From Sulfidibacterium sp964473895 (GTDB lineage Bacteria; Bacteroidota; Bacteroidia; Bacteroidales; F082): 11,052 nt of DNA. The position numbers and the translations under genes are program-made. The stretch is from the NCBI GenBank assembly GCA_964473895.1, contig CAYYRE010000103.1:1-11052 (forward strand). The letters run 5' to 3'. Shown here in pieces: positions 1 through 6,773 of the stretch (within the stretch, counting starts at the first letter, position 1; each line of letters starts with the position of its first letter). The notes under the pieces were generated by a model that searched no databases, had not been told where the DNA came from, and saw nothing but the letters and a program-made list of their open reading frames with translations.

Positions 1-1456
1 CTTCCTTTTTAACCCTACCGAGCACAAAAGCATTGTACAAAAACAGGGCGACGATGGTAATCACGCCGATCGTGCTGAATATCACCCAAATCCGATAAGG
101 ATGATAGGTATTCCACAGCAATTGGGTTAACCCTTGCTGATTGGTGTGCAACAATTCGGCAGCCCGTTTCATATAATCGTTTTGGGTAAACTGTTCGGTG
201 ATAGCAGGTATGTGCAGACCTTGTTTGGCCACATAATGTTGCAGCAAGGAGACTTTATCGGCCATGGATTGGTACACAGGGCCCGAAAAATATCCGGCCA
301 GTTTGTTTCCTACGGCTACAGGTAAAAAGGAAGTCCCCATATACAACGCCTCTTTCCCTTTGGGGGCTATCCGGCCAATGTATTCCGTAAATTTCGGTGA
401 GCTGGCCATTTCGCCAATGGCAAAAATGAAAATACCGAGAATGACATAAAATCCGTTGCTCGTAGCAAATGAAAGTCCAATACCTACCGACACCACCATA
501 ATACCCGAAATAATGGCATTGACCGGTTTCATACGCATAACAAGGGATGAGATGATAATCTGAAACAGGATGATAAACCCGGCATCGAGATTTACCATCA
601 TTTCAGGGGCTATCGTCCCCGCTTTGGTTCCCACTGCCGAAGCAATATCCGGAGAAATACCGGCCAGCCACTGGTAAATCATGTGTGTATTGACCCATTG
701 GTCGATAAAATTGGGCAGGGTGTAAAACAACTGGTTGAACATGGTCCAGAACCCAATCATAATAATCAGAAAAACCGTGAGTTTCATATCGGCCAAAGCC
801 ATAACAATATTTTTAATGGATTTGCCGATAGAATGCCAAAAGGGGTCCGTATTTTTCTGACGGTCGGGTTCTTTATAAAAAAACAAGGCCAGCAGGATGT
901 TCACCAGAATGGCCGATGCGGCCATGATAAAAACGATTTTCCAACCGTAAATATGGCGCAATTTCGAAGAGAAAACCGGCCCCACAAACCCACCGATATT
1001 CACAATCATATAAAAAATGCCAAAGCCAATGGAGGAGGTAGTATCATCGGTGGTTTTAGCTACAGTTGCCGAAACAATGGGCTTAAAAATGGCCGCACCG
1101 AGCGCCACCAACAAAAAAGCGCCGTACACCGCCGTATAAGTCTTTACACTTCCCATCAGGTAATAACTCGAAGAGAGGATAACAAAAGCGATGATCAACA
1201 TGCGTTTGTAGCCGAAACGGTCGGCCAAAGCTCCCGTCAACAAAGGCAGGAAATACAAAATGGCCGTAACGGTACCCATCATATCGCCTTTTTGCGATTG
1301 GGTAAAACCCAACGCCCCCGTATCTGTCGATTGGGTAAGGTAAAGAGCCAAAACGGCAAACATCCCGTACCAGGCCCAGCGTTCAAACAATTCCATGGAG
1401 TTGGCAACCCAGAAAGTACGGGGAAATTTCTTAAAAACTGCGCTAATCTTTGTCAT
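1..1456 (-). CDS. POT/PTR2-like MFS transporter (3' end outside window)
   Basis: Inner-membrane secondary transporter of the major facilitator superfamily, most like the proton-coupled oligopeptide transporter (POT/PTR2) branch. About 485 residues are visible, running off the left edge while still open (last residues FVLGRVKKE). The family is usually about 450-550 residues, so little is missing. Visible POT-type motifs are ELFERWAWYG near residues 22-31 (the ExxER proton-coupling motif of TM1), a GALADRFGYKRM loop between TM2 and TM3, an AAIFKPIVSATVAK segment in TM4 and GFGIFYMIVNIGGFVGP in TM5. Hydrophobic helices continue to the edge. The start ATG (1454-1456) lies 12 bp after the stop of the helix-hairpin-helix gene, so co-transcription is likely. 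The ExxER motif is in an atypical context (ERWAWYG rather than ERFSYYG), so the substrate could be a peptide, a nucleoside or something else. MFS assignment is firm; POT membership is likely; substrate is unknown. Confidence 0.88.
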   Translation of the reverse strand, partial: MTKISAVFKKFPRTFWVANSMELFERWAWYGMFAVLALYLTQSTDTGALGFTQSQKGDMMGTVTAILYFLPLLTGALADRFGYKRMLIIAFVILSSSYYLMGSVKTYTAVYGAFLLVALGAAIFKPIVSATVAKTTDDTTSSIGFGIFYMIVNIGGFVGPVFSSKLRHIYGWKIVFIMAASAILVNILLALFFYKEPDRQKNTDPFWHSIGKSIKNIVMALADMKLTVFLIIMIGFWTMFNQLFYTLPNFIDQWVNTHMIYQWLAGISPDIASAVGTKAGTIAPEMMVNLDAGFIILFQIIISSLVMRMKPVNAIISGIMVVSVGIGLSFATSNGFYVILGIFIFAIGEMASSPKFTEYIGRIAPKGKEALYMGTSFLPVAVGNKLAGYFSGPVYQSMADKVSLLQHYVAKQGLHIPAITEQFTQNDYMKRAAELLHTNQQGLTQLLWNTYHPYRIWVIFSTIGVITIVALFLYNAFVLGRVKKE

Positions 1457-1468
1457 TTTTTATTGCGG

Positions 1469-2392
1469 TTAATTTTTTAAGGGGCGAAGATACAAATAAT
1501 GATGAATTTTGTTCATCAAGGAGTCCGCAAGGCCGGTCATCTCCCGTACCTGTTGAAAACTACGGAATCCGCCCGCTTTGTTCCGGGCATTCAACAGTTT
1601 TTTGGTGGTGACGTAATCAATATACGGATGATGCAGCAATTGTTTGAAAGAGGCCGTGTTGAGATTGATTTTTCTGATCTTTGCCGTATCAATCACAACA
1701 TAACGTTCCACGGCACGGTAAATTGAAGCTTTCATTCCGTACACTTCGAGAAGTTGTTTTGATGTGTAAAAACCGCCGAGCAGATGACGGTATTTAACAA
1801 TCCTGGCACAAAGCCAAGCAGGCAACAACAGGTTTTTCCGTAGCAAGGAGGTATCGGCACTGTTAAGCTCCGTCTGGTGCCGGATTCTCTTTTTCGGAAC
1901 TTTTGGGGTTTTCACAGAGCGGTCCAGACGGATATAGGGTTCGAGCACCGTATATTCGGCAGAAGAAATCCCGTGAATTTTTTGAAAATCTTCCTTTTGG
2001 CGAAAATGTCCTCCCCGGGCAAGATACCGCATAATGGTACGGGCCTGACGGGCATTCAGCCCCAGTTGCAAACACTGTTTTTCATTCAACCGGTTGGGAT
2101 AAAAAGGAAACGGATGAAGCAATTGCCTGGCCTGGGCCACCGAAAGTTTTCCCGATTTTTGTAACCGCAAAAGGTGCAACGAATCTTCCATTTTTTTCCG
2201 GGCGGTTACAAATGCACTTACCGCCCGGTCATAACGGCTGAAATCTTCTTTTCCGGCCGGGAAAAAAGAGGGCAAAAACCATTGAAACAACAACAGGAAC
2301 ACAAGGAGTAAAAGCAGTACGGCAATCCCGCGCTGTTCGTTTTTGTGCAATGTCAGGAATTCACGAATCCAGTGTTGAAAAGGGTTACGCAT
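1469..2392 (-). CDS. Membrane-anchored helix-hairpin-helix protein (ComEA-like)
   Basis: Protein of 307 residues with a short N-terminal cytoplasmic stretch, one strongly hydrophobic helix at about residues 22-41 (RGIAVLLLLLVFLLLFQWF), then a soluble part with three helix-hairpin-helix-like units: about 107-155 (ARTIMRYLARGGHF, KIHGIS), 190-232 (ARIVKYRHLLGGFYT, LLEVYGM) and 242-300 (KINLNTASFKQLLHHPYID, GGFRSFQQVREMTGL). The last is the most canonical, with the INLNTA opening and GGF hairpin typical of ComEA/HhH_3 proteins. Family knowledge: such domains bind DNA without sequence specificity, and ComEA takes up DNA in the periplasm of competent bacteria. With an N-terminal anchor the HhH units would sit outside the inner membrane, which fits DNA uptake, but no other competence gene is in the window. 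It lies 72 bp after the small symporter-associated gene and 12 bp before the MFS gene. Family is fairly certain; the competence role is inference. Confidence 0.85.
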   Translation of the reverse strand: MRNPFQHWIREFLTLHKNEQRGIAVLLLLLVFLLLFQWFLPSFFPAGKEDFSRYDRAVSAFVTARKKMEDSLHLLRLQKSGKLSVAQARQLLHPFPFYPNRLNEKQCLQLGLNARQARTIMRYLARGGHFRQKEDFQKIHGISSAEYTVLEPYIRLDRSVKTPKVPKKRIRHQTELNSADTSLLRKNLLLPAWLCARIVKYRHLLGGFYTSKQLLEVYGMKASIYRAVERYVVIDTAKIRKINLNTASFKQLLHHPYIDYVTTKKLLNARNKAGGFRSFQQVREMTGLADSLMNKIHHYLYLRPLKN

Positions 2393-2464
2393 GACGGCAT
2401 TCCTTTGTTTTCAGGGCTTTCTTCCGAAACAAAGGTAATGATTTTACCGTAAAACAGCCCCCTG

Positions 2465-2587
2465 TTATTCTTCTCTTTCCTTGTCCGATTTCGGCGGGGT
2501 TCGCAATACCCGCAGAAAAAAATAGGCCGTAACCAGTGTTACCGTGGTTTGTACGACAACCATAAAGATCAGTGCATCCGTACTCAT
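2465..2587 (-). CDS. Small single-helix membrane protein, probable MetS-type symporter subunit
   Basis: A 40-residue reading frame whose ATG (2585-2587) overlaps the TGA stop (2584-2586) of the sodium symporter gene in an ATGA arrangement, which strongly suggests translational coupling. The product begins MSTDALIFMVVVQTTVTLVT, continues hydrophobic to about residue 28 (AYFFLRVL), and ends in a charged tail (RTPPKSDKEREE): one transmembrane helix with a short cytoplasmic tail by the positive-inside rule. Known parallel: in Corynebacterium glutamicum the NSS-family importer MetP needs a small one-helix subunit, MetS, encoded directly downstream, and MetS-like small proteins accompany many bacterial NSS transporters. 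Size, topology, position and overlap all match that pattern; sequence identity to MetS was not tested. It is short enough to be missed by gene callers. A longer frame of 87 codons overlaps it (2385-2648) but is arginine/cysteine-rich with no domain and is judged a shadow. Confidence 0.75.
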   Translation of the reverse strand: MSTDALIFMVVVQTTVTLVTAYFFLRVLRTPPKSDKEREE

Positions 2588-4263
2588 AGCTCTGTAATTT
2601 TAGAAGTATTCTTTTTGTTTTTGGAGGCAATGTGTACCAAAACCGCAAGGCCTACGAAAGTAAGGGTCAACAGTAATCGCGACATGTCTTTGAAAAACAA
2701 CACCGTGGGGGTACCGTTTTTAAACCACACCCAAGGCTGGTTCAGGTGAAAGACCTGTGAAACGATACTGTCGCCGGCAAAAGGCCAGGTTCCTTGCGTA
2801 AAAAGCTGATGAAAAGCCAGTTGCCAATCGCTCATGCCGCCACCCATAGGCTTTATCAAAGCGCTTAAAAAAATAACGATGATAAACAACGGTGTAACCC
2901 ATTTGATAATGGGTTTGTAAATGAGCGGAATTTTAATATCTGCCCCGCGTTTGATTTCTTTCCAACCTTCATCAATGCCAATGACCCACGAAAAGAGGAT
3001 GATTTCGCCAAGGGCAAAGACCACCAGCGCGACGGTTCCTGTCCAATAATCGTATTCGCTGAATACCCCCATTTGAAAAAACAAAATGGTGGGAACCGCC
3101 AGCACAAAAACCACGGCGCCCAACACCATGGCTGCTTTCCGGCGCCCCATATTAAATTCGTCTTCCATGAAAGCCATAAAAGGCGACCCCATGGCCAGCG
3201 AAGAGGTAATGCCGGCAAAAAACAAAAGTCCGAACCACGCAATGCCCGACAAGGTAGCCAATAGCGGCCCCCACTGGTTAAACAGGTAAGGCATGGTTTT
3301 AAAGGCCATCATAAAACCGGCATTTTGTTTTACCCAGTCCAGCCCCATGTAACCCACTGCTATGGGAATTACTATGGAAGCGCCGAGGACGATTTCCACA
3401 AACTCGTTCATCCATCCGGCCGACATGGCATTCAGGGCAATGTCATCATTTTTTTTCACATAAGAAGCGTAACAATGTATGGTTCCCATGCCCACCGACA
3501 GCGTGAAAAAGATTTGGCCGGCTGCTGCCAGCCACACCTTGGGATCCGACAGGCTGGTCAGGTTGGGTTTCCATAAAAATTCGAGGCCGAGGTGCGAATT
3601 ACAGGTGGCACATCCCGGAACACCCGTTGCGCCAAGGGTAACGGCACGAATGGCCAAAAACACACCGAAAATAAGAAGCAACGGCATGGCAATTTTGGCC
3701 ACCAGCTCCACCCCACCGCTGAGTCCCCGCGAAAGAATGTAAATATTGATAACGAGTGTTATCACAAAAGCAATAATGGCCCATGTGGGGAAGTTAATGG
3801 CCACCGCTCCCGGTGCAACGGAAGCATGGACTCCGGCATACTGGTCAAAAGCGGCACTCACCTGATGGCGGGTCATCCCGTTAAAACTCTGGGCTATGGA
3901 TTTAAAAGTGTACGACAAGGTCCACGATTCGATGTAAGTGTAATACGAAACAATGCCGATATTGGTAAAAATTCCGAAAACACCCACATATTTCCATATT
4001 CTTTTCTTCGACAAGCTGTTAAAGATAAACGGGGTGGAGTGGCTGCCCCTGACGCCGCCATACCTTCCCTGCGCCCACTCAATCCACAACAGGGGCAATC
4101 CCATGAGCAAAAACGAAACAAGATAAGGAATAATAAAGGCGCCGCCGCCGTTTTGCACTGCCTGGACAGGAAACCGGAGAAAGTTTCCCAGCCCCACCGC
4201 ATTGCCTGCCATGGCGAGGATAAGTCCTACCCGCGAACCCCAGGCTTCTTTTACTTTTGCCAT
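2584..4263 (-). CDS. Sodium-dependent amino-acid symporter, NSS/SNF family (LeuT-like)
   Basis: Inner-membrane sodium:solute symporter of 559 residues with about 12 transmembrane helices. It is strikingly close to Aquifex LeuT and keeps LeuT numbering for its first half: TM1 carries GNAVGLGNFLRFPVQ at 20-34 (Na+ and substrate ligands G20, A22, V23, N27), the YIESWTL block follows Y108, TM6 has QIFFTLSVGMG at 250-260 (F253, T254, S256), N286 is in place, and TM8 has FAGITSS at 349-355. Family knowledge says such proteins use the Na+ gradient to import amino acids or relatives. Pocket positions differ from LeuT as I recall it (V104 to I, F259 to M, I359 to M at 358), so specificity may differ; hydrophobic amino acids such as methionine or alanine are reasonable guesses. 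A CATC motif (C218/C221) lies in the extracellular loop between TM5 and TM6. The stop overlaps the start of the downstream small protein. A 136-bp gap separates it from the upstream VCBS gene. Confidence 0.95.
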   Translation of the reverse strand: MAKVKEAWGSRVGLILAMAGNAVGLGNFLRFPVQAVQNGGGAFIIPYLVSFLLMGLPLLWIEWAQGRYGGVRGSHSTPFIFNSLSKKRIWKYVGVFGIFTNIGIVSYYTYIESWTLSYTFKSIAQSFNGMTRHQVSAAFDQYAGVHASVAPGAVAINFPTWAIIAFVITLVINIYILSRGLSGGVELVAKIAMPLLLIFGVFLAIRAVTLGATGVPGCATCNSHLGLEFLWKPNLTSLSDPKVWLAAAGQIFFTLSVGMGTIHCYASYVKKNDDIALNAMSAGWMNEFVEIVLGASIVIPIAVGYMGLDWVKQNAGFMMAFKTMPYLFNQWGPLLATLSGIAWFGLLFFAGITSSLAMGSPFMAFMEDEFNMGRRKAAMVLGAVVFVLAVPTILFFQMGVFSEYDYWTGTVALVVFALGEIILFSWVIGIDEGWKEIKRGADIKIPLIYKPIIKWVTPLFIIVIFLSALIKPMGGGMSDWQLAFHQLFTQGTWPFAGDSIVSQVFHLNQPWVWFKNGTPTVLFFKDMSRLLLTLTFVGLAVLVHIASKNKKNTSKITEL

Positions 4264-4399
4264 TGTAATTTCAGTTTTTCTTCCCCAACAGATGAATAAT
4301 TAAAACTGCAAGTATAAGAATTTGTCGGCTTTTCCGGCTTTTCTTTCGTGATTTTATATCAACTCCAAATAGGCTTTCCCTTTTTGACCGGCAAAACCC
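4264..4399. other. Intergenic gap upstream of the symporter gene
   Basis: This 136-bp non-coding gap lies between the VCBS-repeat gene and the symporter gene and should carry the symporter promoter. On the minus strand, TATACTTG (4309-4316) matches the Bacteroidota -7 consensus TAnnTTTG at five of the six fixed positions and leaves a leader of roughly 40 nt, but no clear -33 TTTG is seen at the right spacing. A 9-bp tandem duplication, CGGCTTTTC, sits at 4326-4334 and 4335-4343. No convincing hairpin-plus-T-run terminator for the VCBS gene was found. Confidence 0.4.
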
Positions 4400-6661
4400 T
4401 TATCTGAAAACGACAAATTGTCCCGAATAACTCCGATTGTCCCCTTCAGCCATTAAATAATACAAACCATCCGGCAGGCCGTGCAGTTTGATGGTACACA
4501 AGTGACCCACAACATCCGCTTCGGAAGAGAATACACACCGCCCATCCGAAGAAAAAATGGCTATCCGCAACCGGTTTTCATGAACGGGCAACATAAAACG
4601 CAAATCATCGCTCACCGGATTGGGCATAATGAGCAGTTTTTTAAAACCGCTTTTGGGCTCGGCGACGTCCGTAACCACTCCCGGGCGCCCGTGAAAAAAC
4701 TCCAATCCCCCGCTGAAATTCCCCGCAACCATTTCGGGCTTCCCGTCTGCATTGATATCGGCCATAGCCGCAGCCGTCCGGATGCCCCTGTCGAAAGAAA
4801 CACCCGTGGTATCCAACAAAATTCCAAGGCTGTCGGATGCGGTGAATTTCCCGGACAGATTTCCATCGATATGCGAAAAGTAAAACAGCTTCCCTTGTTC
4901 CGACCCCACCACCAGCCGTGTATAACCCGAAGCATCACGGTAAAAACAAGGGGTACTGTAACCATCGTAACTCAAGTTGTAATCCGTCACGTTGATTTTA
5001 CCAAGGCTGTCGGTAACATACGAAAAACGGGGATTGTCTTTGGGACCATCGTTGTGGTAATAGGTAAGATTTCCCGCTTTTTGTCCGATAATCAAATCGG
5101 GACGTCCATCTTTATCCAAATCAAACAAAACCGGTGCACTAAAAGCTTTCACTTGGATGTTTTGATAATTGGTATCGGCCACCACCAACTTGCCATCTCC
5201 TTCATTCTTCACAAAAATCAGGTTTCCACGGGCATTGCCCACCAGCATATCCGTCAGGCCATCGCCGTTCAAATCGGCAAAAGCCGGATAAAGGCCTTGC
5301 CAGTGATGAGAAAAAAGTTTTCCGAAGTCCGCGTCCTGCGGCTCAAACACGGGATGCTGCAACGTACCGATATTTTTATACCATACAATTTGTGAAAAAT
5401 AGACCGAGTGCAAAATATAGTGGTCGTAATACGACCGTTGGTAAGTACCGTAATTCCCAAGAAACATATCGGTTTTTCCGTCATGATCCCAGTCGTAAAA
5501 AACAGGATAAGCCCCCGAACCGGCATCAATCATTTGGTCTTGCAGAAAATTTTTGGTCACCAGGTTAAAATGGGGCTTGCTGTTGCTCCCCGAATTCAAA
5601 AACAGCCATACCGAATGTTTGTTTTGCGATACGTACAGTCCGGGGTCAAACGGCGAAACGAGCAAGTCTTTTACGCCATCGTTGTTCACATCGATGTAGG
5701 CGGCTGCCGGCATGGAAAAAAGGCGAATGGGTTCGCCGTAATCAGGAAAAAGGGTATCATACGAAATGATGACGGCCGAATCTTTGGTACCGCCGTTGAT
5801 CAAAGCAAACAATCCGGGATAATCCACGTCGCCGAGCAGCAGGTCCAGAACGCCATCATCATTCAAATCCAGCATACAAAAAGTGGAACCCGTATGCCGT
5901 TTTTTTTGCATCGACTTCTCTCCCACCGGATCATAAGGGTCAATGCGGTTGGCACCGCTCACACAACTGTCGAGGTACAAAGCATTGGACTCGTCGCTTT
6001 CGGCAAAGTGTCCCTAGCAATATTCGGTTTTTACATAATCCAGCGAATCGGCATTGCCGTATTTTTCTTCGGACATGTTTTTGTTGTACTCCACAAAAGA
6101 GCCCAATCCCCAAAAAGAAAGAATATCCAAATCCCCATCGCCATCCACATCCACAATACCGGGATAATCGGCATAGGTAACATACAAATTGACCTTTCCG
6201 CCTTCGGATTGGGAAACAAGGTAGGGATAAATTTCGCGATGAAACATCAGGCGGTGGTCGTCCGAAACGTTTTTGTACACAATGATGCCGGCCCATCCCG
6301 GCGAATAGGTAAAAATATCGACTTTTCCATCGCCATTGTAATCGGTAAAAATGGCCCAGTCGTACAATGGCGGGAAATCTTTCACATAATGCTGCTGCAG
6401 CGAATAACCGGTTTCGCCGGGTTTGCCGTTGTTGATAAAGCACATGATCCGGTTGCCCTGCCGGTCGAAAGCCACAAGGTCTTTGATACCATCGCGGTTA
6501 ATATCCACGGCACCAAACTGTATACTGTTCATGCCACCCGCCCAGGGATATTTCAGGTTTTCCGCACCGTTTTGCATTGTACGAACCGCAGGTAGCGATT
6601 GGGCTTCGGAAAAAAAAGCCAAAAGCATTAAAAAAACCGCTAATACCAGACGTTTATTCAT
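4400..6661 (-). pseudogene. FG-GAP/VCBS-repeat protein with T9SS sorting domain, interrupted by an in-frame TAG
   Basis: One continuous minus-strand frame of 753 codons encodes an exported surface protein but is broken by TAG at 6014-6016 (codon 216). The first part begins with a signal peptide (MNKRLVLAVFLMLLAFFSEA, cleavage probably near SEAQS); the start at 6659-6661 was chosen for this reason over an in-frame ATG at 6769. Both parts carry aspartate-rich, calcium-binding FG-GAP/VCBS loops: DINRDGIKD (53-61), DYNGDGKVD (107-115) and DVDGDGDLD (171-179) before the stop; DLNDDGVLD, DVNNDGVKD, DWDHDGKTD, DLNGDGLTD, DLDKDGRPD and DINADGKPE after it. These repeats form beta-propellers. The last ~75 residues (MPNPVSDDLRF, then GLPDGLYYLMAEGD) are a type A T9SS C-terminal sorting domain, so the intact protein would cross the outer membrane and be attached or released. 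Without readthrough the first part lacks the sorting domain and the second lacks a signal peptide. Function beyond surface display or adhesion is unknown. Confidence 0.85.
6014..6016 (-). other. In-frame amber codon in the VCBS/T9SS gene
   Basis: The minus-strand codon after KTEYC is TAG and the frame continues without any shift as GHFAESDESN. A single G-to-A change from TGG (Trp) would create it, and CWG-type sequences are what I recall at this point in related Bacteroidota VCBS proteins (memory, not a search). TAG also ends murB and the IS transposase here, so it is an ordinary stop in this genome. Confidence 0.8.
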
Positions 6662-6676
6662 TGGTCCGGTAAAAAT

Positions 6677-6691
6677 ACAGGTTTTTCCTGT
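6677..6691. repeat. Short palindrome upstream of the VCBS gene
   Basis: ACAGG-TTTTT-CCTGT is a 5-bp perfect inverted repeat with a 5-bp spacer, 16 bp upstream of the VCBS gene start in the divergent purB intergenic region. It could be a small operator or a leader hairpin. At this length chance is a real possibility. Confidence 0.3.
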
Positions 6692-6747
6692 GCATTCTTT
6701 TTCGAAACAAGGAATATTCATTCGCCTGCGTATAAAATGTTTTCGTG

Positions 6748-6755
6748 TATCTTTG
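6748..6755 (+). promoter_or_regulatory. purB promoter, -7 box TATCTTTG
   Basis: TATCTTTG matches the Bacteroidota sigma-ABfr -7 consensus TAnnTTTG exactly and lies 18 bp before the purB ATG, giving a short leader of about 10-15 nt. I see no good -33 TTTG at the usual distance upstream, so strength is uncertain. The position rules out purB starts further upstream. Confidence 0.55.
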
Positions 6756-6771
6756 AAAAAAAATTTCAAAG
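6751..6771. promoter_or_regulatory. Perfect inverted repeat over the purB start region
   Basis: CTTTGAAA-AAAAA-TTTCAAAG is an 8-bp perfect inverted repeat with a 5-bp A spacer. It overlaps the second half of the -7 box and ends 2 bp before the purB ATG. It covers the expected transcription start and the ribosome landing area, so it could be a repressor operator or a leader hairpin. No regulator is identified, and AT-richness raises the chance rate. Confidence 0.4.
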
Positions 6772-6773
6772 GA

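Noticed and set aside
683..1480. Long plus-strand open frame opposite the MFS transporter
   Set aside because: Rich in His, Asn, Gln and Arg with no domain. It is the antisense of a clear transporter gene and has no promoter or homology signal.
2385..2648. 87-codon minus-strand frame overlapping the small membrane protein
   Set aside because: Cys/Arg/Gly-rich, no hydrophobic helix or domain, and overlaps two better-supported genes.
3592..4299. Plus-strand open frame opposite the symporter
   Set aside because: Low-complexity His/Asn/Arg-rich product antisense to a well-conserved gene.
6014..6016. Reassigned TAG or pyrrolysine-type recoding
   Set aside because: TAG terminates murB and the IS transposase in this same window, and no recoding machinery or recoding hairpin is seen. 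An ordinary nonsense change or sequence error is simpler.
5408..6595. 395-codon plus-strand open frame opposite the VCBS gene
   Set aside because: Antisense of repeated Asp-rich loops (GAT/GAC read as Ile/Val), which explains its Ile/Val/His bias. It also crosses the amber site without meaning.
6662..6769. Earlier start for the VCBS gene (in-frame ATG at 6769)
   Set aside because: It would place about 36 charged residues before a clear signal peptide and overlap the purB promoter region.
6423..6773. Upstream extension of purB
   Set aside because: The frame is open upstream, but it is antisense to the VCBS gene; E. coli PurB alignment and the promoter box place the start at 6774.
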